Source of the DNA: an uncultured Bacteroidales bacterium
GTDB lineage: Bacteria > Bacteroidota > Bacteroidia > Bacteroidales > CAIXZF01
Reading direction: 5' to 3'
Length of the DNA stretch: 64,000 nucleotides
NCBI GenBank assembly: GCA_903923925.1
Contig: CAIXZF010000115.1
Location: 1-64,000, forward strand
The first letter of the stretch is position 1; each line of letters starts with the position of its first letter. Positions 33,458 through 42,803 of this stretch are shown piece by piece. The notes under the pieces are model-generated. The model was not told where the DNA came from. It ran no database searches and saw only the letters and a program-made list of their open reading frames with translations. Both the position numbers and the translations under genes were made by a program.

Positions 33458-34849
33458 ATGGATGTATTTTTCGAATATAATTCACTCTGGGATCTATTTC
33501 TAGCTCCGATATATCTTTTTGTAATATTTTTCATAGCGTTCCGAATAGCGAATTCCAGAGAATATAATGAATCATTCTATACGTATTTTACAACTGGTCT
33601 GCTGATAAAGATTGCCGGTGGCCTATTTTTTACCGCGATATATACTTTTTACTACCATGGTGGAGACTGCCATGCTTATTTCCAGGGGGGCAGGTCATTA
33701 AACAATATGATTTTAAAGGCGCCCAGTGTCTATTTTTCGGTTTTGGGAGGAAACACTTCAGACGAGAACTGGTCGTATTTCGACGGATCAACCGGTTATC
33801 CTCCCCAAACATTATTTTCAAAGGGAGGGGCAAATTTTGCAACTGCGAGGTATATTAGTCCAATCTTGATGTTATCCTTCAATTCGATGATTGTCGGCAC
33901 TTTGCTTTTGGATTGTTTTTCGTATGCCTGCATCTGGAAGTTTTTTAAAATACTTTGCAATATCTACCCTGGCATGTCGAAAAAACTTGCACTGGGTATT
34001 CTTTTTGTCCCATCACTTGCTTTCTGGGGTTCAGGAATTATGAAAGACACCTTTACATATTCAGCTACCTTATTATTAACAGCGAGTGCATATACAATTT
34101 TCTTTTTACGAAAGAAAATACTTATCAATCTGTTTTTCATGTTGTTGAGTGTTATTTTAATAGTAACACTCAAGCCCTATATTTTAATTGCCCTTATTCC
34201 CGGATTAGGGTTAAGTATAGCTTATTACTATTCAAAGTTATTGCCCAACAAATTAGTTGGGGCTGTTGTGGCTCCTTTATTTGTTGCGATAGGGTTATTA
34301 ATCGGGGGTTGGAGTCTCGCCATGCTGGGATCACAGCTAGGTACTTATTCCACAACAGAAGGTATAATTGAAAAAGCCCAAATTAGCCAGAAGGACCTTT
34401 TAAGAACAGACCAATATGGGAGCAACAGTTTTAATATTGGTGAATTTGATCCCAGTATAGGAGGAATGTTAAAAAAGGCACCAATAGCAATAACTGCAGG
34501 AGTTTTCAGGCCGTTTATCTGGGACGCAAGAAACCCGGTAATGATAATTTCGGGTATTGAAAATTCGTTGCTGTTGTTTTTATTATTATTTCTGATGTTC
34601 AAACTCGGATTTAAGCGTTTCCTGAATTTTATTAAAGAAGATCCGATTGTAATGTTTGCATTCATCTTTGTGCTGATCTTCGGTTTCTCGGTAGGAATAA
34701 GTACAGCAAACTTTGGAGCCCTGGTAAGGTATAAGATTCCGGGAACTGTTTTTTACACAACAGGTTTAATGATTTTATGGGGGCGGTACAGTGAATTTAT
34801 CAAGAAAGATGCAGGTATAAGCAGCAGCACATCAGAAGGAAGGAAATAG
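33458..34849 (+). CDS. Multi-pass membrane protein, possible glycan polymerase
   Basis: The 463-residue protein has about ten hydrophobic helices and one large extracytoplasmic loop (about 70-130) rich in Gly, Ser and aromatic residues, containing YYHGGDCHAYFQGG and FDGSTGYPPQTLFSKGG. I do not recognise a named family with confidence. Topology and location next to a large glycan operon make a Wzy-like polymerase or a GT-C transferase possible. It starts nine bases after rlmH. Its last 97 bases overlap, on the opposite strand, the end of the GT39-like gene. Both ends look like true protein: here RYKIPGTVFYTTGLMIL and a polar tail. Confidence 0.7.
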   Translation: MDVFFEYNSLWDLFLAPIYLFVIFFIAFRIANSREYNESFYTYFTTGLLIKIAGGLFFTAIYTFYYHGGDCHAYFQGGRSLNNMILKAPSVYFSVLGGNTSDENWSYFDGSTGYPPQTLFSKGGANFATARYISPILMLSFNSMIVGTLLLDCFSYACIWKFFKILCNIYPGMSKKLALGILFVPSLAFWGSGIMKDTFTYSATLLLTASAYTIFFLRKKILINLFFMLLSVILIVTLKPYILIALIPGLGLSIAYYYSKLLPNKLVGAVVAPLFVAIGLLIGGWSLAMLGSQLGTYSTTEGIIEKAQISQKDLLRTDQYGSNSFNIGEFDPSIGGMLKKAPIAITAGVFRPFIWDARNPVMIISGIENSLLLFLLLFLMFKLGFKRFLNFIKEDPIVMFAFIFVLIFGFSVGISTANFGALVRYKIPGTVFYTTGLMILWGRYSEFIKKDAGISSSTSEGRK

Positions 34850-36201
34850 CGCATTTCGATATTTCGCATCTGCAGTGAAGTTCCGGCACATAAGAATAAA
34901 TACAGGAAAAGAAAATAGGAAAGTATAACAAATGCTGCTAATCGTGTTCCGGGAAATTGAAGCATCATGAAAACTGAACCAGCAACGCCAAGCATGATAA
35001 GCAATGACCGGTAATAAAAGAGTAAAGAGGCTAGTTTGCGGGTGAGAGAAGCATTATCGGAGAGGCTTGATTTAAACAGAGCTTTTTGAAGGTTCTTCAA
35101 TGGAACTTTTAAATAAAAATTCGCCGGATTATACTTTATCTGATTCTGTCTCAATTCGTTAAACAGCTTTTTAATTTCAGCATTGCAGTTTGGTTCATCG
35201 AAAGGGGGCTTCCAGAATCCTGATTTATGGCTAAATCCGCTTCCACAATTCTGGGCAAGCAGGATAGCCTTCTCTAATTTCAATGAATCCTCTTTATTCA
35301 GGTAAGCTTCATCAGGAAATACAACATGCTGATTTTTAATTAGCTGTGTATATTGTGGCTCCCATTCAGCTTTAACTGCATAGGTATATTGCAGGAATGC
35401 AGTAACATCTTCATTCCAATTATAAAATCCGCGGATATCCTGAGTAAGAACTATTTTCCCATGTAAAAAATAATTTCGTAATGGCCATCCTGCGTAAACC
35501 AGTGTAAAAAAAAGCACAAAATAACAACATGAAATAATCCTTTTTCTCAACAGAATTTGCTTATCCAGAATACAATAAATCAAATACAGCGGTACTAAAA
35601 GTAAAGCCTGAGGGCGGCATAAGACTGAAAGTGCAATAGCTGAAGCACTTATTGAATATTTAAACCTATTATTAGAAAGCAAGTACCAGAATGAGAGTAC
35701 AATGAGAAACACTGACAGCTGTTCTGAGTACACAACAGGAGTCCAGACTATGCTAAAGGGGTAAAGCGCAAACAGAACTGAAGAAATTATGCCTGTTCTG
35801 GCGGAGCCTGAAAGCTTAACAGTAATTCTATAGATGTAGAACACCAGCATAGAATCGAGTGTAATCTGAGCGGCTGCAACAATGGGGAATGCTCTTTCCC
35901 AACTGAAGCCAGCAAGAATATAAAAGAAGCCAATAAAAAAAGAATAGCCGGGCATGCGGCCGAAATATCCGAATTCGAGGCCAGGATTAGCAGTATATGT
36001 GCCAGTTTCGAGCAGACTTTGAAAGGATCCGGCCCAAGCGTAGGTATCGCCATCAACAAAAACATTTTCTCTGCCAAAATACGCTTTAGCTACAAATAGT
36101 AAGAAAACGACCCTTACTAAAAAAGCGATCAATATGACTATTCCAATCGGTGATTTTGCAAAATCACGAATGGTATTAAGCAATTCACCTTTAAATTTCA
36201 T
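34753..36201 (-). CDS. GT39/ArnT-like membrane glycosyltransferase
   Basis: This membrane protein (482 residues from the ATG at 36201; an ATG seven codons upstream is also possible) has about 11 helices. An early acidic loop, FVDGDTYAWAGSF, and GYFGRMPGYSFFIGFF fit the PMT_2/GT39 fold of GT-C enzymes, in which an aspartate in the first loop is catalytic. These enzymes take a sugar from a polyprenyl phosphate at the outer face of the inner membrane. The gene just upstream encodes a DPM-like GT2, which would make such a donor, so the two form a plausible pair. It overlaps that gene by 11 bases and the convergent plus-strand gene by 97 bases. Confidence 0.8.
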   Translation of the reverse strand: MKFKGELLNTIRDFAKSPIGIVILIAFLVRVVFLLFVAKAYFGRENVFVDGDTYAWAGSFQSLLETGTYTANPGLEFGYFGRMPGYSFFIGFFYILAGFSWERAFPIVAAAQITLDSMLVFYIYRITVKLSGSARTGIISSVLFALYPFSIVWTPVVYSEQLSVFLIVLSFWYLLSNNRFKYSISASAIALSVLCRPQALLLVPLYLIYCILDKQILLRKRIISCCYFVLFFTLVYAGWPLRNYFLHGKIVLTQDIRGFYNWNEDVTAFLQYTYAVKAEWEPQYTQLIKNQHVVFPDEAYLNKEDSLKLEKAILLAQNCGSGFSHKSGFWKPPFDEPNCNAEIKKLFNELRQNQIKYNPANFYLKVPLKNLQKALFKSSLSDNASLTRKLASLLFYYRSLLIMLGVAGSVFMMLQFPGTRLAAFVILSYFLFLYLFLCAGTSLQMRNIEMRYFLPSDVLLLIPASFLINSLYRPHKIIKPVV

Positions 36202-37141
36202 TCGTGTTTTCGCTAAGGTCAATCAGAAGATCTTTATAGTTTTTTACAGGTATAATAGCAGGCTGGGATCTGTAATTCAGGGCGATAAATGACAAAAATA
36301 ATGAAATCAGCAACGCCATGAGAAAGATTAGAATTAGGCCTGAAGATGCAGAAGTGGCCCAGCCGGGAATGGCCAGCTTTGTGAAATATTTTATTCCTAT
36401 AACACCTATTAAGCCAATAAAAGAAAGTAGAGACAGGAAAATAAATGTTATCAGCAGCCTGACGGCAACCACATCAATATAAACAGAAACAGCACTCAAT
36501 CCATGCATTACGAGTGCAACAAAGCTCATTTTCGATTTGCCGGTAATTCTTTGACCTCTGATCAGAGGCACTATTGTAAAAGGAATTTTGCTTCTGAGGA
36601 TACCGCCCGTATAATGGTTCCAGATTTCAGGGATATAAACCAGCTGCCGAAGCATTTTGGCAGGAATAAGGCTGAAGTTTCCAAACGAAATCCGATTCCC
36701 GGTAAGAATTCTGAAGAAGATCCTGTAAAAGAAGTAGTTTAAGCGGAAAAACATGTTTTCTTTACGGTTAAACCTCCCGGCAAATACAATTTTATCAGGA
36801 TTCAGAGAAAAGGCATTCATAAGAGCAGGAATACTTTCAGGAGCATCTTCTCCATCAGCATCCATAACAATTATCCCCAAATGGTCGCTCAGGTTATCAT
36901 GGATCCACGACAGACCAATTGCAATTGCTCTCTGATGTCCAAGATTTCTGCACAGATTGATTATAGTTACAGTTCTGTCATTACTAACAGCCAGACCAGG
37001 TTTTTCGTAGGAACCGTCGTTAACAAGCACGAATTGTGCAAAAAAACCATTTAGCTCAGCAGTTTTATGAATAGCCTGAATCAGTTTTTCCGCAGAATGC
37101 CAATCATTGTAAACCGGCATTAACACAGTTACTTTATTCAT
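36191..37141 (-). CDS. GT2 glycosyltransferase, DPM/ArnC-like polyprenyl-phosphate sugar synthase
   Basis: The 316-residue protein has a GT-A domain starting VTVLMPVYNDW, with LVNDGS and the metal-binding IVMDADGEDAP motif, and NLGHQRAIAIGLSW. Two C-terminal membrane helices (about 225-250 and 262-288) follow. This is the form of DPM1/ArnC/GtrB enzymes, which transfer a sugar from a nucleotide to undecaprenyl phosphate on the cytoplasmic side. The donor it makes is probably used by the downstream GT39-like enzyme. It overlaps the asparagine synthetase gene by eight bases. Confidence 0.87.
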   Translation of the reverse strand: MNKVTVLMPVYNDWHSAEKLIQAIHKTAELNGFFAQFVLVNDGSYEKPGLAVSNDRTVTIINLCRNLGHQRAIAIGLSWIHDNLSDHLGIIVMDADGEDAPESIPALMNAFSLNPDKIVFAGRFNRKENMFFRLNYFFYRIFFRILTGNRISFGNFSLIPAKMLRQLVYIPEIWNHYTGGILRSKIPFTIVPLIRGQRITGKSKMSFVALVMHGLSAVSVYIDVVAVRLLITFIFLSLLSFIGLIGVIGIKYFTKLAIPGWATSASSGLILIFLMALLISLFLSFIALNYRSQPAIIPVKNYKDLLIDLSENTNEI

Positions 37142-38993
37142 ATCCTTGAGTGTATTTAAGCATCCAACGTTGTAAAACGATTAACTGCCATAAACGGTTA
37201 TATAAGTAATCGTGGTTTTTATTCAGGTAATTATCTTTCAGCTTCTTTACATATTCAAAATTAAGAAGTTCGGTTGATGAAATTACATCTTCATTCAAAT
37301 AATCATTGATAAGGTACTTCAGATCAGTTTTAAGCCAACGTTTTAAGGGTATTGAAAATCCTTGTTTTGGCCTGTTAAAAAGCGTTTCCGGCAAGTAATC
37401 AAACAGTAGTTGTTTCTCGATATATTTGAAAGTATTCCCTTTAATTTTAAGTGAAGGTGAAATATTCAATGCATATTCCACAATTCTGTAGTCGAGAAGC
37501 GGAAGACGACATTCGAGGGAATACAGCATTGAAGCCCTGTCGACTTTAACAAGCAGATCATCGCGAAGATAGTACTGAAGGTCGAACAATGCCTGTTTTT
37601 CGACTTCAGAAATATTTTGATTGCTGATGTTACTTTCATCTTCAACAAAATATGACCGTACTTTAGAAGGTTTTAAAAGCTTTTCAATTTCTTTTTGCGA
37701 AAACAAATACTGCTCCTGTGAAAACAGATGGCTGCGGAGAGAACCTGACAAAGGGAAATCGAGTAAGCCAGCTACCCTCCTTCCGCGATTGCCATATAGT
37801 TTAAGCAACCGAAGCAACAATGGCCTTGATACCTTTAGCAGAGGATTGTTGATCCGTTTAACCCAGTTATAGACTCCATAACCATGGAAAAGTTCATCGC
37901 CTCCATCACCAGATAAAACCATTTTAACGTTTTTCCCTGCCAATTTTGAAACCAGCATTGTAGGTAAAAACGAAGAGTCGGCGAAGGGTTCATCAAAAAT
38001 ATCCATTCCATCAAGAATCATCTTTATTGCCTCAACAGGTCCAAGCAGATGAGTCGTATGATTTGCTCCAAGACGTTTCGCAATTTGAGCAGCGAAAATG
38101 CTTTCGTCCTGCTTTGAATTTTCAAACCCAATAGTAAAGGTATTTAAAGCTGCAGGCACATGTTTTGCAGCAACAGAAGCCACAAGAGCAGAATCGATGC
38201 CACCGCTCAGAAAAACTCCATAAGGAACATCGCTGATCAGCCGCAATTTTACAGAATCATTCAAAAGCTCATCAAGGTCGGCTTTTGCAGTATTAAGATC
38301 GGAAATTTTATTGTTCTTTATCTTCTCATAAACATTCCAATATTTCTGAATCTGTAATTCTCTACCATTAAAGGTAGCAAAAGAAGCCGCCGGGAATTTA
38401 TTTATCTCACTATAAACAGACAAAGGTTGTGGAATATACCCTAAATGCAGAAAACTATTTATTGCCTCAGGATTTATTGAAACTGACTCGCGAACTGCTT
38501 TGATTTTTAAAAGAGATTTTAATTCAGAAGCAAAATAAAATTTAGCATTTTTCAGGAAATAATAAAGCGGTTTTACTCCGATTCTATCACGGAATAAATG
38601 CAGCACTTTCGTTTCCTTATCAAGGATAACAAAAGCAAACATTCCATTAAATAAGTTAACACAATCTGATCCGAATCTGATAAAAGCTTCGAGGATAACT
38701 TCGGTATCAGAATTCGTTACAAATTCTGCATTAATTTTTGATTTTATTTCCTTGAAATTATAAATTTCTCCATTAAAAATAATAGCATAACGCCCACATT
38801 TGCTATACATTGGCTGATTAGCTTCTTCGCTAAGATCGATAATGCTAAGACGACGGTGGCAAAGGCCAACTCCACCATGAATGAATTTACCAGATGCATC
38901 CGGGCCACGATGAAAAAGCTCCCTGCTCATTAAATCGAGGATCAGGTTACCATCAGAAACTGAGGCATCAAAATAACCTGCTATTCCACACAT
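37134..38993 (-). CDS. asnB: Asparagine synthase (glutamine-hydrolysing)
   Basis: The 619-residue protein has an N-terminal Ntn glutaminase domain with the nucleophile C2 in MCGIAGYF and a C-terminal synthetase domain with the ATP-binding PP-loop FLSGGIDSALVAS at about 262-274. VLSGDGGDELFHGYG and the YSLECRLPLLD segment are also family features. It makes asparagine, or amidates a sugar carboxylate, from glutamine and ATP. AsnB-like enzymes are common in surface polysaccharide clusters, where they are thought to amidate uronic acids or similar groups. Its position in the middle of a glycan operon favours that second role. It overlaps both neighbours (8 and 13 bases). Confidence 0.93.
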   Translation of the reverse strand: MCGIAGYFDASVSDGNLILDLMSRELFHRGPDASGKFIHGGVGLCHRRLSIIDLSEEANQPMYSKCGRYAIIFNGEIYNFKEIKSKINAEFVTNSDTEVILEAFIRFGSDCVNLFNGMFAFVILDKETKVLHLFRDRIGVKPLYYFLKNAKFYFASELKSLLKIKAVRESVSINPEAINSFLHLGYIPQPLSVYSEINKFPAASFATFNGRELQIQKYWNVYEKIKNNKISDLNTAKADLDELLNDSVKLRLISDVPYGVFLSGGIDSALVASVAAKHVPAALNTFTIGFENSKQDESIFAAQIAKRLGANHTTHLLGPVEAIKMILDGMDIFDEPFADSSFLPTMLVSKLAGKNVKMVLSGDGGDELFHGYGVYNWVKRINNPLLKVSRPLLLRLLKLYGNRGRRVAGLLDFPLSGSLRSHLFSQEQYLFSQKEIEKLLKPSKVRSYFVEDESNISNQNISEVEKQALFDLQYYLRDDLLVKVDRASMLYSLECRLPLLDYRIVEYALNISPSLKIKGNTFKYIEKQLLFDYLPETLFNRPKQGFSIPLKRWLKTDLKYLINDYLNEDVISSTELLNFEYVKKLKDNYLNKNHDYLYNRLWQLIVLQRWMLKYTQGYE

Positions 38994-40279
38994 AATCCGA
39001 TAAATTTTACCATTTCAGAAGTCTGATGTTTTCTTGAATATACATTCGTATTTTTTATCTCCGGGTTTAGGTAATTTCTCATACTGAAATCAACAAATAT
39101 CTGATCAAGTATTGAAAATAATTCACTGGAATTATTAACAATAAATCCAGCATTTAATTCAGTTATTATATTGTTAAGAATTGAATTATCATTTTTAAAA
39201 AGGAGAATATTCCTGTTTACAGAAATATAATCGAATATTTTAGCATTCAACCAGTTAACATCCGGGATAGCAAACAAAAGCAATAAATCAGATTCAGAAA
39301 GCTGGTTCATGTACTCATTATAATTCAATCGTGGATAAATATTAATATGAGAACTAATATTATTTGCTGCTTTAATAATTCTTTTTTTATCATCAGGATA
39401 AAATGCCAATCCAAAGAAATTAATTTCGAATTTTATTCCCGGATATTTATGATTTATATTAATTAAACTATCAAAGAATTCCTCCACTGGAAAATGTGAA
39501 TATAAACGACCAGAATAGGCTATTTTTAATGTATTATTTGTATTAATTATTTCATTATTTTCTGATAATTTATTCCATTCATCAAATCCATTAAATATTA
39601 TTTTTGATTTAATTTTAAATGGCATAATATTAAGAATATCCTTTAAATATGGTGGTGCTGCAGCAGTTATTCCTGTAGCATTTCTAAGAATATTCTTTTC
39701 AAGTTTTTTATTTAAAATGCCTGATAATACAGATTCAAAATTATTGTTAATTTTAATCATATTATTTGTTGAAAATCCATCACGATAATCAGCAATCCAA
39801 GGGGTATTAAATTGTTGTGCTAATAAAGAAGCATATTTAAAAAGAATAAAGGGTTCCATTGTTGCAATAATGCATGAAATTTGATTGCTTTTTAAATACT
39901 TTTCAGCTTCAAAATAAATATTACTTGTTGAATCAATTTTAAAATAAAAAAAGCGCAGATATGAAAAAATAAATGATATAATTTTTCTAAAATATCTGAA
40001 TTTATTATCACCATATTTTATCAGTAATTTATCTCTGAAATTTGCCTTATACGGGCAGCGGATTATCGTTCCTTCAGGATTCGTTTCAGTAGTAGTATAA
40101 TTGATGCCTGAGGACAGGATTGTATCAGAAGGTTTATAGATATCCTTATCCCAGTGTCGGGTAATTACAACCGGATACAGCCCGTTCTCAAAGAAGTATT
40201 TATACCAGCTGTACGGACGCGCTGCTCCTACCGAGAAATATGGAGGGAAGTCATAAGCCAGAATCAGAACTTTCTTCAT
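38981..40279 (-). CDS. GT4-like glycosyltransferase, AT-rich gene
   Basis: The 432-residue protein starts KKVLILAYDFPPYFSVGAARP, the usual GT4 acceptor-side loop, and has TPWIADYRDGFS in the middle, as does the other GT4 protein near 24.5 kb. The donor half begins LKIAYSGRLYSHFPVEEF. It is probably an inner-membrane-associated sugar transferase. The central part of the gene is unusually AT-rich: 23 percent GC by hand count in 39481-39780 against 39 percent in 37501-37680 of asnB. It is rich in Asn and Ile. This may mark a gene acquired by transfer. It overlaps asnB by 13 bases and wbqC by 29 bases. Confidence 0.85.
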   Translation of the reverse strand: MKKVLILAYDFPPYFSVGAARPYSWYKYFFENGLYPVVITRHWDKDIYKPSDTILSSGINYTTTETNPEGTIIRCPYKANFRDKLLIKYGDNKFRYFRKIISFIFSYLRFFYFKIDSTSNIYFEAEKYLKSNQISCIIATMEPFILFKYASLLAQQFNTPWIADYRDGFSTNNMIKINNNFESVLSGILNKKLEKNILRNATGITAAAPPYLKDILNIMPFKIKSKIIFNGFDEWNKLSENNEIINTNNTLKIAYSGRLYSHFPVEEFFDSLININHKYPGIKFEINFFGLAFYPDDKKRIIKAANNISSHINIYPRLNYNEYMNQLSESDLLLLFAIPDVNWLNAKIFDYISVNRNILLFKNDNSILNNIITELNAGFIVNNSSELFSILDQIFVDFSMRNYLNPEIKNTNVYSRKHQTSEMVKFIGLCVE

Positions 40280-40967
40280 TATGGAGCAGGTCTTTTGTTT
40301 GTGGGCCTAAATTAAAAAGTGCATCAAGTACGCTTAATCCCGGAATAAAACCATCAAAAAGCTGTTTGTAAACGGGAGGTTTATAGGAGCTGTATTTTAA
40401 AGCGATATTGTTTTTCTGAAATAAAGCAGGATCATTATATTTTCTTGCGCCATTTCCGGACAAATACAAATCAGCATCGAGTTGTCTGCAAATTTCCACT
40501 AATTGTTCAGATTTCTGAAGTCCGGATATTTTGAGTTCAGATGCAAGAATACAGGGTGTTGAGATCTCAAGGCAGCTGCAGCAAAGCGAAATCAAGGCGA
40601 TATTAAGGTCGGAAAGATTCTCGAAATCAGAGAGCAGAACGGATTCTAAGCGTGGAAAATACAATTTAAAGAAAGGAGAGTGTATACAGGCATTTGTGAT
40701 TAAACTAAGGTGTTTACGAGCCCATTTCTGATTTGTATCAATCTGTATCTGATTTATTTTCTTAAGTCCAGTTTTATGCCTTACAGGAACAGTAAGTTTA
40801 ATCATTCCCTGAGGACTTTTCAAGCGTGTGCGATTTGTAAGTGATTCGGCATTTCCAGATTCGAAATCTACGTTATCCTGGATAACGAAGAGATCTACTT
40901 TGCTGATTTTATAGAAATACCCTAACCAGGGAAGGTAATTGGGTTGATGAACAGCAACAGACTTCAT
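40251..40967 (-). CDS. WbqC-family protein
   Basis: The 238-residue protein begins KSVAVHQPNYLPWLGYFYKI, the WbqC signature, followed by DLFVIQDNVDFESGN and RTRLKSPQGMIKLTVPV, also typical of the family. WbqC-like proteins occur in O-antigen and capsule clusters and with amidating or acylating genes; their biochemical role is not established. Here the gene is third from last in distance to asnB, within an eight-gene glycan operon, and overlaps the next GT4 gene by 29 bases, a strong sign of coupling. Confidence 0.9.
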   Translation of the reverse strand: MKSVAVHQPNYLPWLGYFYKISKVDLFVIQDNVDFESGNAESLTNRTRLKSPQGMIKLTVPVRHKTGLKKINQIQIDTNQKWARKHLSLITNACIHSPFFKLYFPRLESVLLSDFENLSDLNIALISLCCSCLEISTPCILASELKISGLQKSEQLVEICRQLDADLYLSGNGARKYNDPALFQKNNIALKYSSYKPPVYKQLFDGFIPGLSVLDALFNLGPQTKDLLHNEESSDSGL

Positions 40968-40970
40968 TGG

Positions 40971-42137
40971 TCAGGACAAATTAGTTTTCAATTTACTATA
41001 AAACTGGAGCAATTCTTTACTTTCATGCTGCCAGTTAAGCGAAACTCCGGCGTTTTTACTATTTTCCTTATAGAATCCAATGTTCTCCAGGATTTTCTTC
41101 AGTCCGTCAAGATAGGCATTTTTATAGTCGGGAATAATACAAACCCCGGCAGAATATTTTTCGACGACAGCTGCGATTTCAGGCTGTACAGTAGCCAAAA
41201 CAGGTAAACCGGCTAGAATATATTCAAATAATTTATTGTCGAGCGCGAGCCAATATGAAAGATCGGATTTGTTGTATGTAGGAACCAGGCCTACATCGCA
41301 GGAGGCAAGGTAATTTCCGATTTCGGGGAAAGGAACTTTGCTGTGAAAGTAGATGTTCCTGTAATCTTTAGACTTCACATAATTAACAATCTCTTTTTTT
41401 CCGCCCTGTTCACCGGCAATAATAACAAAGGCTAAACCCGGCTGATCGCCCACTTCATCAATTACCTGTTCGAGATTCAGAGTTTTCGGATATATTGCTG
41501 ATCCAATAAATACAAGGATTTTTGTGGAATCCTGAATATCAAATTTTTTACGCAGGAATTTGGGGTCTGTAGTAAAATCGACTTTAACGGGAATATTGCG
41601 GATAGTTAGTGCTGGATTTTTCAGTTTAAAATATTTTTCCAGGATTGCAGCTATCGACTTATTAACTGTGATAAGGTAGTTTATGTTTTTTGCGTTATTC
41701 CTTTCGCGGGCGATCTGGTATTTCCTTACAATCCATGATTTCAGAAAAAGGATTTTACTTGAATAGTTAGAAACATTTAACGGCCATGAATGGAATAATT
41801 CGTGAGAATCATAAATCAGAATGCAATTTGGCAAAGATTTTTTAACAGAAGCACCAAGGTGAAGCATCAGCTGATCGTGACAATGCAGAACATCCGGTTT
41901 TTCTGCGATAATTATTTCTTTATGAATAAACAGCAGATTTGTTTTCCAGAAGTCGTGGAGTTGAGGATCGAAGATTCGTTTTATTACAACAGAATTACGG
42001 ATTTCGTTATCCGGAAGCATTGAGTTTTTAACACAAAAGAGCACAACATTGTTAGCTGCAGCAGCCAGTGATTCAGCTTCCCGCTCCACTCTCCCGTCGT
42101 TTGTGTAGGAATTATCCAGCAACATCACAATTTTCAT
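40971..42137 (-). CDS. GT4-family glycosyltransferase
   Basis: The 388-residue protein begins KIVMLLDNSYTNDGRVEREAES, a form seen in Bacteroidota GT4 enzymes that replaces the usual glycine loop. HCHDQLMLHLGA and IYDSHELFHSW lie in the acceptor half; the donor half has ILVFIGSAIYP, a GLVPTYN segment and the DNKLFEYILAGLPVLAT motif with the nucleotide-sugar-binding glutamate. It is most likely a cytosolic-face transferase for a lipid-linked glycan. Three bases separate it from wbqC, and 30 from the PIG-L gene upstream. Confidence 0.9.
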   Translation of the reverse strand: MKIVMLLDNSYTNDGRVEREAESLAAAANNVVLFCVKNSMLPDNEIRNSVVIKRIFDPQLHDFWKTNLLFIHKEIIIAEKPDVLHCHDQLMLHLGASVKKSLPNCILIYDSHELFHSWPLNVSNYSSKILFLKSWIVRKYQIARERNNAKNINYLITVNKSIAAILEKYFKLKNPALTIRNIPVKVDFTTDPKFLRKKFDIQDSTKILVFIGSAIYPKTLNLEQVIDEVGDQPGLAFVIIAGEQGGKKEIVNYVKSKDYRNIYFHSKVPFPEIGNYLASCDVGLVPTYNKSDLSYWLALDNKLFEYILAGLPVLATVQPEIAAVVEKYSAGVCIIPDYKNAYLDGLKKILENIGFYKENSKNAGVSLNWQHESKELLQFYSKLKTNLS

Positions 42138-42167
42138 CTAAGCGATCTCATTATGTTTGTGAAAAGT

Positions 42168-42803
42168 TTAAATTATCCAACGAATTACTTCGAAAGCTTC
42201 AGCGAAACGTGATCCAATCTGAGTGCCACGGGTAATAGCCAGCGATCTAACAAACTCTTCCGAATAATACGCGCGAAAGTACTGCGATTTATATTCGAGT
42301 ACAGCTTTCACTTTAGTATTGATATTTACTTCATCAAGTGAGGAGAAGCAGGTAGTATTCATTTGAATTGTGTTCCAGGGGAGTTCGTATCCCAGAACAT
42401 TGCTTTGTTTAAAAGCCCGGATAGACTCATTGTAAATAACCTGATGGTCCTGGTGAAAATCTGAAGAAGCGGGTGTTAGCACCAGCCAGGGTTTCAGTTC
42501 CTTATTCAGCTTGACCATATCTTCGAGAATATCCTGGCGTTTATAGGAGAAATATCTCACATCATACTCGCAGATTCTCAGATCTTTAATTCCCAGTACG
42601 TCGGTAGCACGGCGAACTTCCTCTCTCAGCGTTCCTACAGGAAAGCCTTCGGGAGTACTTGAGTCGCAGGAAGAAAAGGCAACATAAGTAATATTATTCC
42701 CAAGCCTGATAAATTTATCGAGAGTTCCTCCGCAACCGAATTCGCCGTCATCAGTATGAGGTGCAAGAACAAGTATTGATTTATCTTTAATATTTTTTAT
42801 CAT
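42168..42803 (-). CDS. PIG-L-family deacetylase
   Basis: The 211-residue protein has the PIG-L metal site: the aspartate pair in APHTDDGEFGCGG (about 14-26) and the histidine in SDFHQDHQV (about 112-120). Family members remove N-acetyl groups from GlcNAc-type sugars in lipids, glycans and antibiotics. In a glycan operon the likely substrate is an N-acetylhexosamine residue or its carrier-linked form. It overlaps the upstream transferase gene by 17 bases. Confidence 0.92.
   Translation of the reverse strand: MIKNIKDKSILVLAPHTDDGEFGCGGTLDKFIRLGNNITYVAFSSCDSSTPEGFPVGTLREEVRRATDVLGIKDLRICEYDVRYFSYKRQDILEDMVKLNKELKPWLVLTPASSDFHQDHQVIYNESIRAFKQSNVLGYELPWNTIQMNTTCFSSLDEVNINTKVKAVLEYKSQYFRAYYSEEFVRSLAITRGTQIGSRFAEAFEVIRWII

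Noticed and set aside
33955-34371. Plus-strand open frame of 138 codons within the membrane-protein gene
   Set aside because: It is out of frame with a protein that shows clear membrane helices, and has no features of its own.
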